Assembly: GCA_002083365.1 (NCBI GenBank)
Contig: LVWS01000032.1
Coordinates: forward strand, 246,198 to 310,197
From: Nitrospira sp. SG-bin1
GTDB lineage: Bacteria > Nitrospirota > Nitrospiria > Nitrospirales > Nitrospiraceae
Direction: 5' to 3'
Length of the DNA stretch: 64,000 nucleotides
Position numbers and translations under genes: made by a program. Position 1 is the stretch's first letter; the number at the start of each line of letters is the position of its first letter. This document shows positions 33,188 through 40,816 of this stretch, piece by piece. A model generated the notes under the pieces. It was not told where the DNA came from. It was given only the letters and a program-made list of their open reading frames with translations, and made no database searches.

Positions 33188-33203
33188 ATTGTGTAATCAC
33201 AAT
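33188..33203. promoter_or_regulatory. 16-bp inverted repeat between divergent gmd and gspC promoters
   Basis: ATTGTG and CACAAT are separated by four bases, a perfect inverted repeat. It sits between the two candidate -35 boxes, where a dimeric regulator could affect both genes. The half-site resembles CRP-type sites only loosely. Confidence 0.35.
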
Positions 33204-33216
33204 TGACACAGGGTTC

Positions 33217-33246
33217 TTGCCACAAAAGATATCGACCAGGTACTAT
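33217..33246 (+). promoter_or_regulatory. candidate promoter of the type II secretion operon
   Basis: TTGCCA (33217-33222) and TACTAT (33241-33246) are 18 bp apart, five and four of six consensus matches, and would start transcription about 25 bp before the gspC GTG at 33279. Confidence 0.35.
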
Positions 33247-33278
33247 GCTCAACAGGAATAAACCGAAGCAAGATCCTC

Positions 33279-34187
33279 GTGGCAACAATTCCTCCTCAAC
33301 GGGTGCGCCGAATCGGTCTCTTTCTCTGTTTGCTCGGGAGCGGCATGCTGATTGCCCACTCCATCAATGCCTTTGTTGCCGAGGCGTTGTATGTGATCCC
33401 TACACATTCAGTTGGAGCGAACGACAATGGATCGCCTGGATCACGGTTACTCGCCTATTCGCCGACCCAGGCGGCAGAGGATGTGCGTTCCAGCGGCCTC
33501 TTCGCACTCCCTGCCGCACCGCAGGGTGGGCTCAAAAGCTCCGACGGACGAGGTCCCGGCGGCGCTCCGGTTCGAGCGTCACTGGGTCTCGCCGCCAGGT
33601 TGCGCTTGATCGGTATCGTATTCGGCGAACAGCGCGGCGTCTTTGCGATCGTCGAAGAACTGGCCTCCAAACAACAAATGTTGTATCGGATCCATGACCA
33701 GGTGCTCGATCTCGGGGAAGTGAGCGAGATTCGGCGGAACGGAATCTTGGTTCGCCAAGGCAATGTGGAGGAACTCTTGGAGCTGGCGCAGGCGGACACC
33801 CCGCCGGTCCCCGGAGGTTCTTCCGGTACTGTGCCTTCTGCCGTCCAAACACCGCCAACCGGTGTTCCTCTACGAAAGGTGATCGACCGCCGTGAAGTAG
33901 AACAGGCCATGAACGACCTGCCGAAACTCTTATCTCAGGCCAGAGCCGTACCACATATGGTCAATGGAGCCACCAGCGGGTTTCGTATGGACTACATCGC
34001 CCCGACCAGTTTCTACGAAAAAATAGGGGTCCAGACGGGGGATGTGCTGCAACGTGTCAATGGAGTCGATATTCGGGATCCCAGCACCATGTTGAATCTC
34101 CTGCAACAACTGAAGAATGAGCAGATCGTCAAGCTTGATGTCCTACGGAACAACCAACGCTCAACCATCACATACGAGCTTCGCTGA
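33279..34187 (+). CDS. gspC: type II secretion system protein GspC
   Basis: A 302-residue inner-membrane protein. It has a short cytoplasmic tail, one transmembrane helix (IGLFLCLLGSGMLIAHSINA), an HR-like periplasmic domain (LRLIGIVFGEQRGVFAIVEE, then MLYRIHDQVLDLGEVSEIRR), and a C-terminal PDZ-like domain (YEKIGVQTGDVLQRVNGVDI). GspC links the inner-membrane platform to the GspD secretin. The GTG start at 33279 has only a weak ribosome-binding site. It is the first gene of the gsp operon; gspD, normally next, is missing. Confidence 0.85.
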   Translation: MATIPPQRVRRIGLFLCLLGSGMLIAHSINAFVAEALYVIPTHSVGANDNGSPGSRLLAYSPTQAAEDVRSSGLFALPAAPQGGLKSSDGRGPGGAPVRASLGLAARLRLIGIVFGEQRGVFAIVEELASKQQMLYRIHDQVLDLGEVSEIRRNGILVRQGNVEELLELAQADTPPVPGGSSGTVPSAVQTPPTGVPLRKVIDRREVEQAMNDLPKLLSQARAVPHMVNGATSGFRMDYIAPTSFYEKIGVQTGDVLQRVNGVDIRDPSTMLNLLQQLKNEQIVKLDVLRNNQRSTITYELR

Positions 34188-34501
34188 CCGAGAAGGTGGC
34201 ATCCCCGTTCAGGATTCTCCGTCCACACTGATCTCCTCATCCCGAACTGAGCTTTTCTGGACATGCACGACCAGTCCAACGCGCTCGCCTGCCGCGATGG
34301 CGGATCGACCTTCCGGGGCGGAATGTATCGGCTGAAACCGACTGTAGGCGGACATCGACGACGGGTCAATCTCACGATTAAGAATCGAGGTGTCCTTGCC
34401 AGGCCGTCTGAAGGGAGAGTATCTTTACGGCGAAGACAAGAGTGTATTGAAGAAGCGGCCTATGGTAACGCTACGCTTTATTCACGAGAGGTCAGGCCAA
34501 C
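34188..34501 (+). other. gap between gspC and gspE where gspD would be expected
   Basis: 314 bp with no recognisable gene. I translated the plus-strand frames and found no secretin-like sequence (no beta-rich C-terminal pore motif), so this does not look like a relic of gspD. The GAGAGG ribosome-binding site of gspE is at the right end. The region could hold an internal promoter, but I see no convincing boxes. Confidence 0.45.
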
Positions 34502-36253
34502 TTGTCCGAACGACTCGACAACGATCAGTCCAATCCTAATGTTCGCCGTCCTCTGCTGGGTCGCATCCTAGAGGAAAAGTTCAACCTCTTGGACTCAAAA
34601 CTCGCGGAGGCCTTGAGCTACCAGCAAGAGAAAGGCGGCCTGCTGGGTGAGGTCCTGCTGCATTTGCGCGTACTGCGCGAAGAGCAATTGCTGGAGGCGC
34701 TGGCCCAGCAATTCGAAATGCCGTGGATGCCGCATCTCGACACCACGCACGTCGATCATGAGTTGATCAAGAAGGTCCCCATCGCATTTTGTCGACGATA
34801 CCGTGTCTTGCCGCTTCGATATGAAGAGGGAGTCATTCTGACCGCGTCGACTGATCCGCTGGAAACCGTCGCGCTGGACGACCTTCGATTACTGTTGGGC
34901 AAGCCGATCAAACCGGTCTTAACCACCAGCGTCGTGCTGCTTGCCTGTTTGAACCGAGCCTATGACGAAATCGCCAACCCGGCCGGCGCGGAACAGGTGA
35001 TGGAAGACATTGCGGCCAATCAGAGTCTCGACCAGCTCGCACATGAACTCGATGAGCCGCAAGACTTGCTGGATGCCACCGATGAAGCTCCGATCATTCG
35101 CCTGGTCAATTCGGTGCTGTTTCAGGCGGTTCGTCAACGTGCGAGCGACATCCACTTCGAATCGTTCGAGCGGGGACTGGTGGTGAGATATCGCATCGAC
35201 GGCGTCCTCTATCCTGTTCTTACGCCACCGAAGCACTTGCAATCCAGTATTATCGCGCGCTTGAAGATCATGGCCGGTCTCAACATTGCCGAGAAGCGCT
35301 TGCCGCAAGACGGCCGGTTCGGCATCAGGACCGCCGGAAAAGACGTCGACCTTCGAGTCTCGGTATTGCCCACGTCCCATGGCGAACGGGTCGTGTTGCG
35401 ATTGTTGGAGAAGGAAAATCGCCTCTTGAATCTCTCCGAAATGGGGTTCTCGAAAGAACGGCTTGCCGTCATCCATCAGTTGATCCAACTCGCTCACGGC
35501 ATTATCCTCGTCACCGGTCCGACGGGAAGCGGCAAAACCACGACCCTCTATGCCGCCTTGAGCCACATCAATGCACCGGACAAGAACATCATCACGGTCG
35601 AAGATCCGGTGGAATACCAGCTGCTCGGCATCGGGCAAATGCAAGTGAACCCGAAGATCAATCTGTCGTTTGCCGCCGGCCTACGTTCGATTCTCCGGCA
35701 AGATCCCGACGTCATCATGATCGGGGAAATTCGAGACCGTGAAACGGCAGAGATCGCCATCCACGCTTCCTTGACCGGCCATTTGGTATTTTCCACCCTG
35801 CATACCAACGACGCCGCGAGCGCCGCCACCCGTCTGATCGATATGGGCATCGAGCCGTTTCTGGTCGCCTCTTCGGTCGTCGCCGTGCTCGCGCAACGAC
35901 TCCTGAGAAGGATTTGCCCGGACTGCAAACGTCCCTATACGGCGAGCGAAGAGGAGCTGAGTCGCTTGGACGTCGCACCCGGCTCCAACGTCACCCTGTA
36001 TCGAGGAGCCGGCTGTGCAGCCTGTTCCCAAACCGGCTATCGGGGACGTACCGGCATTTTTGAGCTCATGGTGCTGGACGACGAGATCAGGCGACTCATC
36101 GGAAGCAAAGCCGACTCCACCGCCATCAAACAGACCGCCGTCGCCAAAGGCATGGTGACCTTAAAACAGGAAGGAGCCGAGCGAGTCATGCAAGGCCACA
36201 CGACGTTGGAAGAAGTCATGCGGATCACGCAACAGGAAATCGAAGTCGAATGA
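34502..36253 (+). CDS. gspE: type II secretion ATPase GspE
   Basis: A 583-residue hexameric secretion ATPase. It has an N-terminal domain (LLGRILEEKFNLLDSKLAEA), Walker A GPTGSGKTTTLYAAL, an Asp box and EDPVEYQLLGIGQMQVN, Walker B DPDVIMIGEIRD, a His box (TGHLVFSTLHTNDAASA), and a C-terminal zinc motif (CPDCKRPY ... CAACSQTGYRGRTGIFELM). It energises pseudopilus assembly on the cytoplasmic face. The TTG start at 34502 follows GAGAGG about ten bases upstream; no ATG gives the normal N-terminus. Confidence 0.92.
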   Translation: MSERLDNDQSNPNVRRPLLGRILEEKFNLLDSKLAEALSYQQEKGGLLGEVLLHLRVLREEQLLEALAQQFEMPWMPHLDTTHVDHELIKKVPIAFCRRYRVLPLRYEEGVILTASTDPLETVALDDLRLLLGKPIKPVLTTSVVLLACLNRAYDEIANPAGAEQVMEDIAANQSLDQLAHELDEPQDLLDATDEAPIIRLVNSVLFQAVRQRASDIHFESFERGLVVRYRIDGVLYPVLTPPKHLQSSIIARLKIMAGLNIAEKRLPQDGRFGIRTAGKDVDLRVSVLPTSHGERVVLRLLEKENRLLNLSEMGFSKERLAVIHQLIQLAHGIILVTGPTGSGKTTTLYAALSHINAPDKNIITVEDPVEYQLLGIGQMQVNPKINLSFAAGLRSILRQDPDVIMIGEIRDRETAEIAIHASLTGHLVFSTLHTNDAASAATRLIDMGIEPFLVASSVVAVLAQRLLRRICPDCKRPYTASEEELSRLDVAPGSNVTLYRGAGCAACSQTGYRGRTGIFELMVLDDEIRRLIGSKADSTAIKQTAVAKGMVTLKQEGAERVMQGHTTLEEVMRITQQEIEVE

Positions 36254-36350
36254 TGCGAGACCGATGCGCTGACCGCCTCCCCGAGTTGTGGTGGTCTTGG
36301 ATCATCCGACGCCGGTCGTCCCAATCCAACCGTGCTGGAGTCTGCTGAGC

Positions 36351-37589
36351 ATGCCGGTCTATCAATACCAGGGCTACCGAAACGACGGCGGAGCCGCGGC
36401 CGGAATCATCGACGCTGAAAACGTCAAAGTCGCCCGCCTCAAACTGAGAAAAGAGGGCGTCTACCCGACCAATGTCGTCGAGCAGGGCCAAGCTCCGAGT
36501 CGATCACAAGAGAAAACCGACAGCCGCATCGAGCGATCCATCGGTCGATCGGCCACCCTTTCCTCGACCGATATGGCTTTGATGACCAGGCAGTTCGCGA
36601 CCCTGCTCGTGGCCGGACTCCCGTTGGTCGACGCTCTCGGCGTGTTAGTGGACCAGGCCGAGAAGAAACCCATCAAGGCCCTTCTGGCCGACATCCGGGA
36701 ACAAATCCGGGGGGGAAAAGCGTTGAGCGCCGTCTTGGAAACGTACGAGAAGGATTTTTCTCCGATCTATGTCCACATGGTGCGGGCCGGAGAGGCCAGC
36801 GGGGCGTTGGATCAAATTTTATTCAAGCTCGCGGAGTTTTTGGAGAAGCAACTTGCCTTGAGGAACAAAGTCACCAATGCGATGCTCTACCCCATGATCA
36901 TGCTGGTGATCGGATCGGTGATCCTTTTTTTCCTTATTACGTTTGTCGTCCCAAAGATCACGCTGGTGTTCGCTCAACAGAAACAAGCTCTGCCATGGCC
37001 GACGGTCGCCTTGATGTCGGTGAGCCAGTTCTTCGCCGATTACTGGATGGCGTTGGTCGGGCTCATACTTGCGGGCCTCTATCTGACGCGGCGATTCATC
37101 CGGACCGGGGCCGGCCGCCTCCTGGCGGACCGGTTGACCCTGAAACTTCCATTGATCGGAGACGTCGCGCGGATGGTGTCGATTTCCCGGCTCACCAGCA
37201 CGCTGTCCACGATGCTGGCCAGCGGAGTTCAACTCCTCGACGCGATGGACGTCTCGAAGCGCGTCATGAACAATCGTGTGCTCGAAGAAACGGTGGAGAC
37301 GGCACGGCAAAACATCCGAGAAGGAGAGACCATTGCCGATCCGTTGAAGCGGAGCGGAGAATTTCCGGCGCTGGTCACCCACATGATCGCCGTCGGTGAA
37401 AAAAGCGGTGAAATGGAGGAGATGTTGCGCCGAGTGAGCCAAATATACGACAGTGAAGTGGAGCGCGTCATCGCCCGTTTGACCTCGCTCATGGAGCCGA
37501 TCATGATTCTTGCCATGGGGGCTATCGTCCTCTTCATCGTCGTCGCGATTCTCTTGCCCATCTTCGAGATGGGGCAGATGATTCGATAA
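36351..37589 (+). CDS. gspF: type II secretion platform protein GspF
   Basis: A 412-residue polytopic inner-membrane protein with the duplicated T2SSF domain: LMTRQFATLLVAGLPLVDAL and SRLTSTLSTMLASGVQLLDA open the two copies, each followed by AGEASGALDQIL / VGEKSGEMEEML. There are three main transmembrane helices. The ATG at 36351 (MPVYQYQGYRNDGG, the typical GspF opening) is preferred over an upstream in-frame start; GGAG lies about ten bases before it. GspF anchors GspE and the pseudopilus base. Confidence 0.92.
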   Translation: MPVYQYQGYRNDGGAAAGIIDAENVKVARLKLRKEGVYPTNVVEQGQAPSRSQEKTDSRIERSIGRSATLSSTDMALMTRQFATLLVAGLPLVDALGVLVDQAEKKPIKALLADIREQIRGGKALSAVLETYEKDFSPIYVHMVRAGEASGALDQILFKLAEFLEKQLALRNKVTNAMLYPMIMLVIGSVILFFLITFVVPKITLVFAQQKQALPWPTVALMSVSQFFADYWMALVGLILAGLYLTRRFIRTGAGRLLADRLTLKLPLIGDVARMVSISRLTSTLSTMLASGVQLLDAMDVSKRVMNNRVLEETVETARQNIREGETIADPLKRSGEFPALVTHMIAVGEKSGEMEEMLRRVSQIYDSEVERVIARLTSLMEPIMILAMGAIVLFIVVAILLPIFEMGQMIR

Positions 37590-37645
37590 GGAAGACACGG
37601 AACCATGCGCCGTTTGACATCGTGGAATGAGACAAAGGGGGATGG

Positions 37646-38185
37646 ATGATGACTGATCCAGAAAAGCGGAACGCGGAGGCAGGACCGGCCGGAAAATGGA
37701 CGCGCTTCCACCGTGCCGTCGCGTGCCTTGTACGACCTACCGCAGGAAGTGCCGCCGGCTTTACATTCATCGAAATCATGGTCGTCGTGGCCATCTTGGC
37801 CATTCTCGCTGCGCTGGTCGTCCCGCGCATCATGGGGAGGACGGATGACGCCAAGCGCACGGCGGCCAAAGTCCAAATTCGCAATATCGAAGGTGCGCTG
37901 CAACTCTACAAACTGGATAACGGCGTCTACCCAACGACGGAACAGGGACTCAAGGCGCTCGTTGAAAAACCAACCGTCGGGGTGATCCCCAAAAAATGGA
38001 AGATCGGAGGATACCTCCCAAAGCTTCCTGAAGATCCCTGGGGCAATCCGTATAAGTACCTCAGCCCGGTCCAACGAGGAGACTATAAAGTGGAATACGA
38101 GATCACCTCGCTCGGGACGGACGGCGAAGTCGGCGGTGAGGGCGTGAACGCCGATATCACCAATTGGAATCTCGATAAAGAATAG
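37646..38185 (+). CDS. gspG: major pseudopilin GspG
   Basis: A 179-residue prepilin with an unusually long (38-residue) leader before the cleavage site AAG|FTFIEIMVVVAILA, with Glu43 at mature +5. The C-terminal domain shows the GspG hallmarks YKLDNGVYPTTEQGLKALVE and LPEDPWGNPYKYLSP (calcium-binding loop region), ending DITNWNLDKE. It builds the pseudopilus and needs the GspO prepilin peptidase, which is not in this window. AAGGGGG precedes the tandem ATG codons at 37646/37649. Confidence 0.92.
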   Translation: MMTDPEKRNAEAGPAGKWTRFHRAVACLVRPTAGSAAGFTFIEIMVVVAILAILAALVVPRIMGRTDDAKRTAAKVQIRNIEGALQLYKLDNGVYPTTEQGLKALVEKPTVGVIPKKWKIGGYLPKLPEDPWGNPYKYLSPVQRGDYKVEYEITSLGTDGEVGGEGVNADITNWNLDKE

Positions 38186-38187
38186 GA

Positions 38188-38215
38188 AGTCAATGGTCAT
38201 TCGTCACTGGTCATT
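38188..38215. repeat. 7-nt tandem repeat spanning the gspH start codon
   Basis: Four gapless heptamers: AGTCAAT, GGTCATT, CGTCACT, GGTCATT (consensus NGTCANT). The gspH ATG at 38193 lies inside unit 1-2, and the array encodes the first residues of the prepilin leader (MVIRHWS). Confidence 0.65.
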
Positions 38216-38795
38216 GGAGAGATCAGGCTTCACCATCTTGGAAATGCTGATCGTCCTGTTTCTACTGACCATCGTCGTGGTCGTCGTCCTGCCGCGGTTC
38301 AGTCTCGACGAAGATCTCCGCTCCACCGGGCGAAAACTCGTCGGTGTCCTGCGGACGTTCCAAGGACTGGCGGCCACGAGCCAACAACCCGTGAAGCTCT
38401 ACCTCGATTTGGATCAGGGCATCTACTGGATGATGCGGGTGGAAGGAAAGGAAGAGCGGCTTCCGCTCGATCCGGCCTGGAAGCTTCCTCGTTCGCTGCC
38501 CGAATCGATTCGATTTTCTGAAGTCTCCATCGGACCGGACAAACATTTTTCCGGACGAGTCGATGTGTCCTTCTTCGCCAACGGCCGAATTGAGCCGGTC
38601 ACGATGTATCTGACGGACACGAAGAACAACCTCCTGGGGCTCGCCGTCGATTCATTGACGGGAGGGATTCGAGTCAGCGACGAACGGTTCGACCCTCCGC
38701 TGAACCGATTCATCCCCGATCGAGTCAAGATTCTGCTGAAGCCGAACAGTCAAGCAGGAACGACGCCGAGGGGACTGTTTCCGACGCAACAGTAG
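38193..38795 (+). CDS. gspH: minor pseudopilin GspH
   Basis: A 200-residue prepilin-like protein with the short leader MVIRHWSLERSG, cleavage before FTILEMLIVLFLLTIVVVVV, and Glu at mature +5. The globular domain (LRSTGRKLVGVLRTFQGLAA; VSFFANGRIEPVTMYL) fits GspH. Minor pseudopilins GspH-I-J-K cap the pseudopilus tip. The leader is encoded by the heptamer array, so its present start may postdate the repeat. AGGAAG lies about four bases before the ATG. Confidence 0.85.
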   Translation: MVIRHWSLERSGFTILEMLIVLFLLTIVVVVVLPRFSLDEDLRSTGRKLVGVLRTFQGLAATSQQPVKLYLDLDQGIYWMMRVEGKEERLPLDPAWKLPRSLPESIRFSEVSIGPDKHFSGRVDVSFFANGRIEPVTMYLTDTKNNLLGLAVDSLTGGIRVSDERFDPPLNRFIPDRVKILLKPNSQAGTTPRGLFPTQQ

Positions 38796-38798
38796 ATC

Positions 38799-39239
38799 GT
38801 GATGGCCCGACTGGTATCTCGAACCGAGTGCGGCGAAGGGGGATTCACTCTACTCGAAGTGCTGCTGGCCATCGCCTTGCTGGCGATCGCACTTCCGATT
38901 CTCCTTGGCCTGAGAAATTTTGACTTGGAGCTGCAGGAGCGCGCGTCCGAACTGAGGGCCGCCACGCTGTTGGCCCAGGAAAAACTGCTGGAGACCGAGC
39001 TCGTAGGACAATATTCCATCGGGGAAAGCAGCGGCGATTTTCCGAGCATCCCGCTTGGAGCACAAACCACCATACAGGCGGTCCCGCGAGCCATCGGGTA
39101 CCGATGGAAACGCACGATCGCCCCCACCCCGCTGGAGTTGATTCGGGAGATTCGGATCAAGGTCTCGTGGCTGCGGGGCGAGCGGGAAGAATCGGTAGAG
39201 GTCAGCACGTATGTTTTCGCCGGTCGTCTCACATTCTAG
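38799..39239 (+). CDS. gspI: minor pseudopilin GspI
   Basis: A 146-residue prepilin. Cleavage is expected in GEGG|FTLLEVLLAIALLAIALP with Glu at +5. The GspI-type body includes ELRAATLLAQEKLLETEL (GspI methionine/alanine-helix equivalent) and IRIKVSWLRGEREESVEVST near the C-terminus. The GTG at 38799 is directly followed by an ATG at 38802 which could serve instead. It overlaps gspJ by 29 bp. Confidence 0.87.
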   Translation: MMARLVSRTECGEGGFTLLEVLLAIALLAIALPILLGLRNFDLELQERASELRAATLLAQEKLLETELVGQYSIGESSGDFPSIPLGAQTTIQAVPRAIGYRWKRTIAPTPLELIREIRIKVSWLRGEREESVEVSTYVFAGRLTF

Positions 39240-39834
39240 ATCTCAAACCGGCTTTACGCTGGTCGAGGTGTTGGTGGCCGTGGCGTTGCTCGGCATGATC
39301 GGCGCCATGGTCTTCGGTTCGCTCGTCATGACGATGAGAGCCGTAGATTCCGGACGAGACCATGCGGCAAAGGAACAGTCGATCAGAAGGATTCTCCGCC
39401 TCATGGCCGAGGAAATCGCTCTGAGCAAACGCACGACGATGTATCCCTGGGTGGGAACGAATGGGACACAAGAGGGGCAACCGGCCGACATCCTGGCCAT
39501 CCTGGCGATGAGTCAAGAATCGAGCACGTCGGTCGCCAAGGAAAGCGAGACCGTTCGCGTGGTATATACACGCGAACGTGATCGGCTCATTCGGTTCGTC
39601 CGCAGGAATCTTTATACGTTGACCGATACCAATGAGTCGTTGGATCAGATGGAACTCGCCGATCGCGTCCGGGCCTTCAATATTCGATATTACGACGACC
39701 AGAACCGGATCTGGATCGACGAATGGCCCGCGGCCGTCAAGATTCCCAAGGCAGTATTGATTGAAGTGACGTTCCAGTACCCCGACGCCGAACCATGGAC
39801 GGTGCGGGAGTGGGTGACGATCGGCGTATCATGA
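39211..39834 (+). CDS. gspJ: minor pseudopilin GspJ
   Basis: A 207-residue prepilin with leader MFSPVVSHSRSQTG and cleavage before FTLVEVLVAVALLGMIGAMV, Glu at +5. The body has IRRILRLMAEEIALSKRTTM and a beta-rich C-terminal domain with FNIRYYDDQNRIWIDEWP, as in GspJ. It overlaps gspI (29 bp) and the next gene (ATGA), indicating tight translational coupling in the operon. Confidence 0.87.
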   Translation: MFSPVVSHSRSQTGFTLVEVLVAVALLGMIGAMVFGSLVMTMRAVDSGRDHAAKEQSIRRILRLMAEEIALSKRTTMYPWVGTNGTQEGQPADILAILAMSQESSTSVAKESETVRVVYTRERDRLIRFVRRNLYTLTDTNESLDQMELADRVRAFNIRYYDDQNRIWIDEWPAAVKIPKAVLIEVTFQYPDAEPWTVREWVTIGVS

Positions 39835-40712
39835 CCATCAAATTGCCTGAAGCATGGCGGGAAATCCTGGCATGGACGGCTGGAGGACTCGCAATTCTAG
39901 TGTTGTGCCTGATTGCGACCTTTCCTTATGGAGCGCTCCAGACGCGGGTGGTCGCGGAACTCTCCCGGGCCACCGGTATGGAAGTCCGCGTGGCCGATTG
40001 GACCGTATGGCTCCCGGTTGGCCTTGAATGGCGGAATGTCACCTTGTCGAAGTCGAACTGGCCTCCGATTCAATTGGCTGCGCTGCAGGCCAAACTGGGC
40101 ATCACCGACGCATTGGGCGGCACGCTGGGGCTCGATGTCGTCGCAAAGCTGAACGACACCCTTCCTCCCGGACTCGCCAAAGGCACGCTCACCGCTTCAT
40201 CTCTTTCATTGGCCGCCCCCGTTGCGATCAAGGGGCAGGTGCAACAGGTGGACCTTTCCAAGCTTCTCAGCCGTTACGTCACTCACGGGATGCTTAACGG
40301 GGATTTTTCGCATCGAGTGGACCCCGGCCAGGCAAATTCCACCACCATGAAGGGAGAAGGAACATGGACCGCCGAGGCGACGGACTTGGTCATCGATCAG
40401 ATCCCTCTCGGGAACGGCAGAACCCTCTCGCTCACGTTCGGTAGGGTCTCGGCAGGACTGGCGTGCCGAGATCTTCGCTGCGACGTGACGCAATTGAGAG
40501 GCGAGGGAATCGACGGCTCCTTTACAGGAGAAGGATCCATCACCATCCAGCAACCGGCGCAACAGAGTCAATTGAATCTCACGGTGACGGTCGTCCCCGG
40601 ACCTGGGTTTGCCGCGAAAGCCGGATCACTGGGCATTCCCTCGCCTCCTCCGGGAACACCCATGACGGTGAAGATCATAGGAACCTTGGCACAGGCAAGG
40701 ATTGCATTGTAA
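39831..40712 (+). CDS. gspN: type II secretion protein GspN-like
   Basis: A 293-residue protein with one N-terminal transmembrane helix (ILAWTAGGLAILVLCLIATF) and a beta-rich periplasmic domain with repeated AsmA/GspN-like strands such as VEVRVADWTVWLPVGLEWRN (written here from MEVRVADW onward), LNGDFSHRV and LRGEGIDGSFTGEGSITI. Its position between gspJ and gspL matches gspN in operons of Deltaproteobacteria and Nitrospirota. The role of GspN is not settled. The ATG at 39831 overlaps the gspJ stop (ATGA). Confidence 0.72.
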   Translation: MTIKLPEAWREILAWTAGGLAILVLCLIATFPYGALQTRVVAELSRATGMEVRVADWTVWLPVGLEWRNVTLSKSNWPPIQLAALQAKLGITDALGGTLGLDVVAKLNDTLPPGLAKGTLTASSLSLAAPVAIKGQVQQVDLSKLLSRYVTHGMLNGDFSHRVDPGQANSTTMKGEGTWTAEATDLVIDQIPLGNGRTLSLTFGRVSAGLACRDLRCDVTQLRGEGIDGSFTGEGSITIQQPAQQSQLNLTVTVVPGPGFAAKAGSLGIPSPPPGTPMTVKIIGTLAQARIAL

Positions 40713-40725
40713 AGTACTGGCTGCG

Positions 40726-40746
40726 GTTTCAAGTTGCAACCTGTCA
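40726..40746. repeat. degenerate 7-nt repeat in the gspN-gspL gap
   Basis: GTTTCAA, GTTGCAA, CCTGTCA run without gaps about 14 bp after gspN. They resemble the heptamers at 48976-49010 (TTTCAAG core) and 18091-18111 (ACCTGT core). This is the only non-coding gap of more than 60 bp inside the gspF-gspK stretch. Confidence 0.4.
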
Positions 40747-40816
40747 CGAGGATGAGTCAATCTTGCGCCATGAAACCGGCAATCACCAACCTGACCTGAA
40801 AGCGAAATCTTGATTC

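Noticed and set aside
31951..33261. Long plus-strand open frame (about 436 codons) across gmd
   Set aside because: It is antisense to gmd, which has all family motifs and a strong ribosome-binding site; the long frame is a by-product of high-GC codon bias.
34188..34501. Possible gspD relic between gspC and gspE
   Set aside because: Plus-strand frames show no secretin-like sequence; the gap is too short and does not align with a secretin end.
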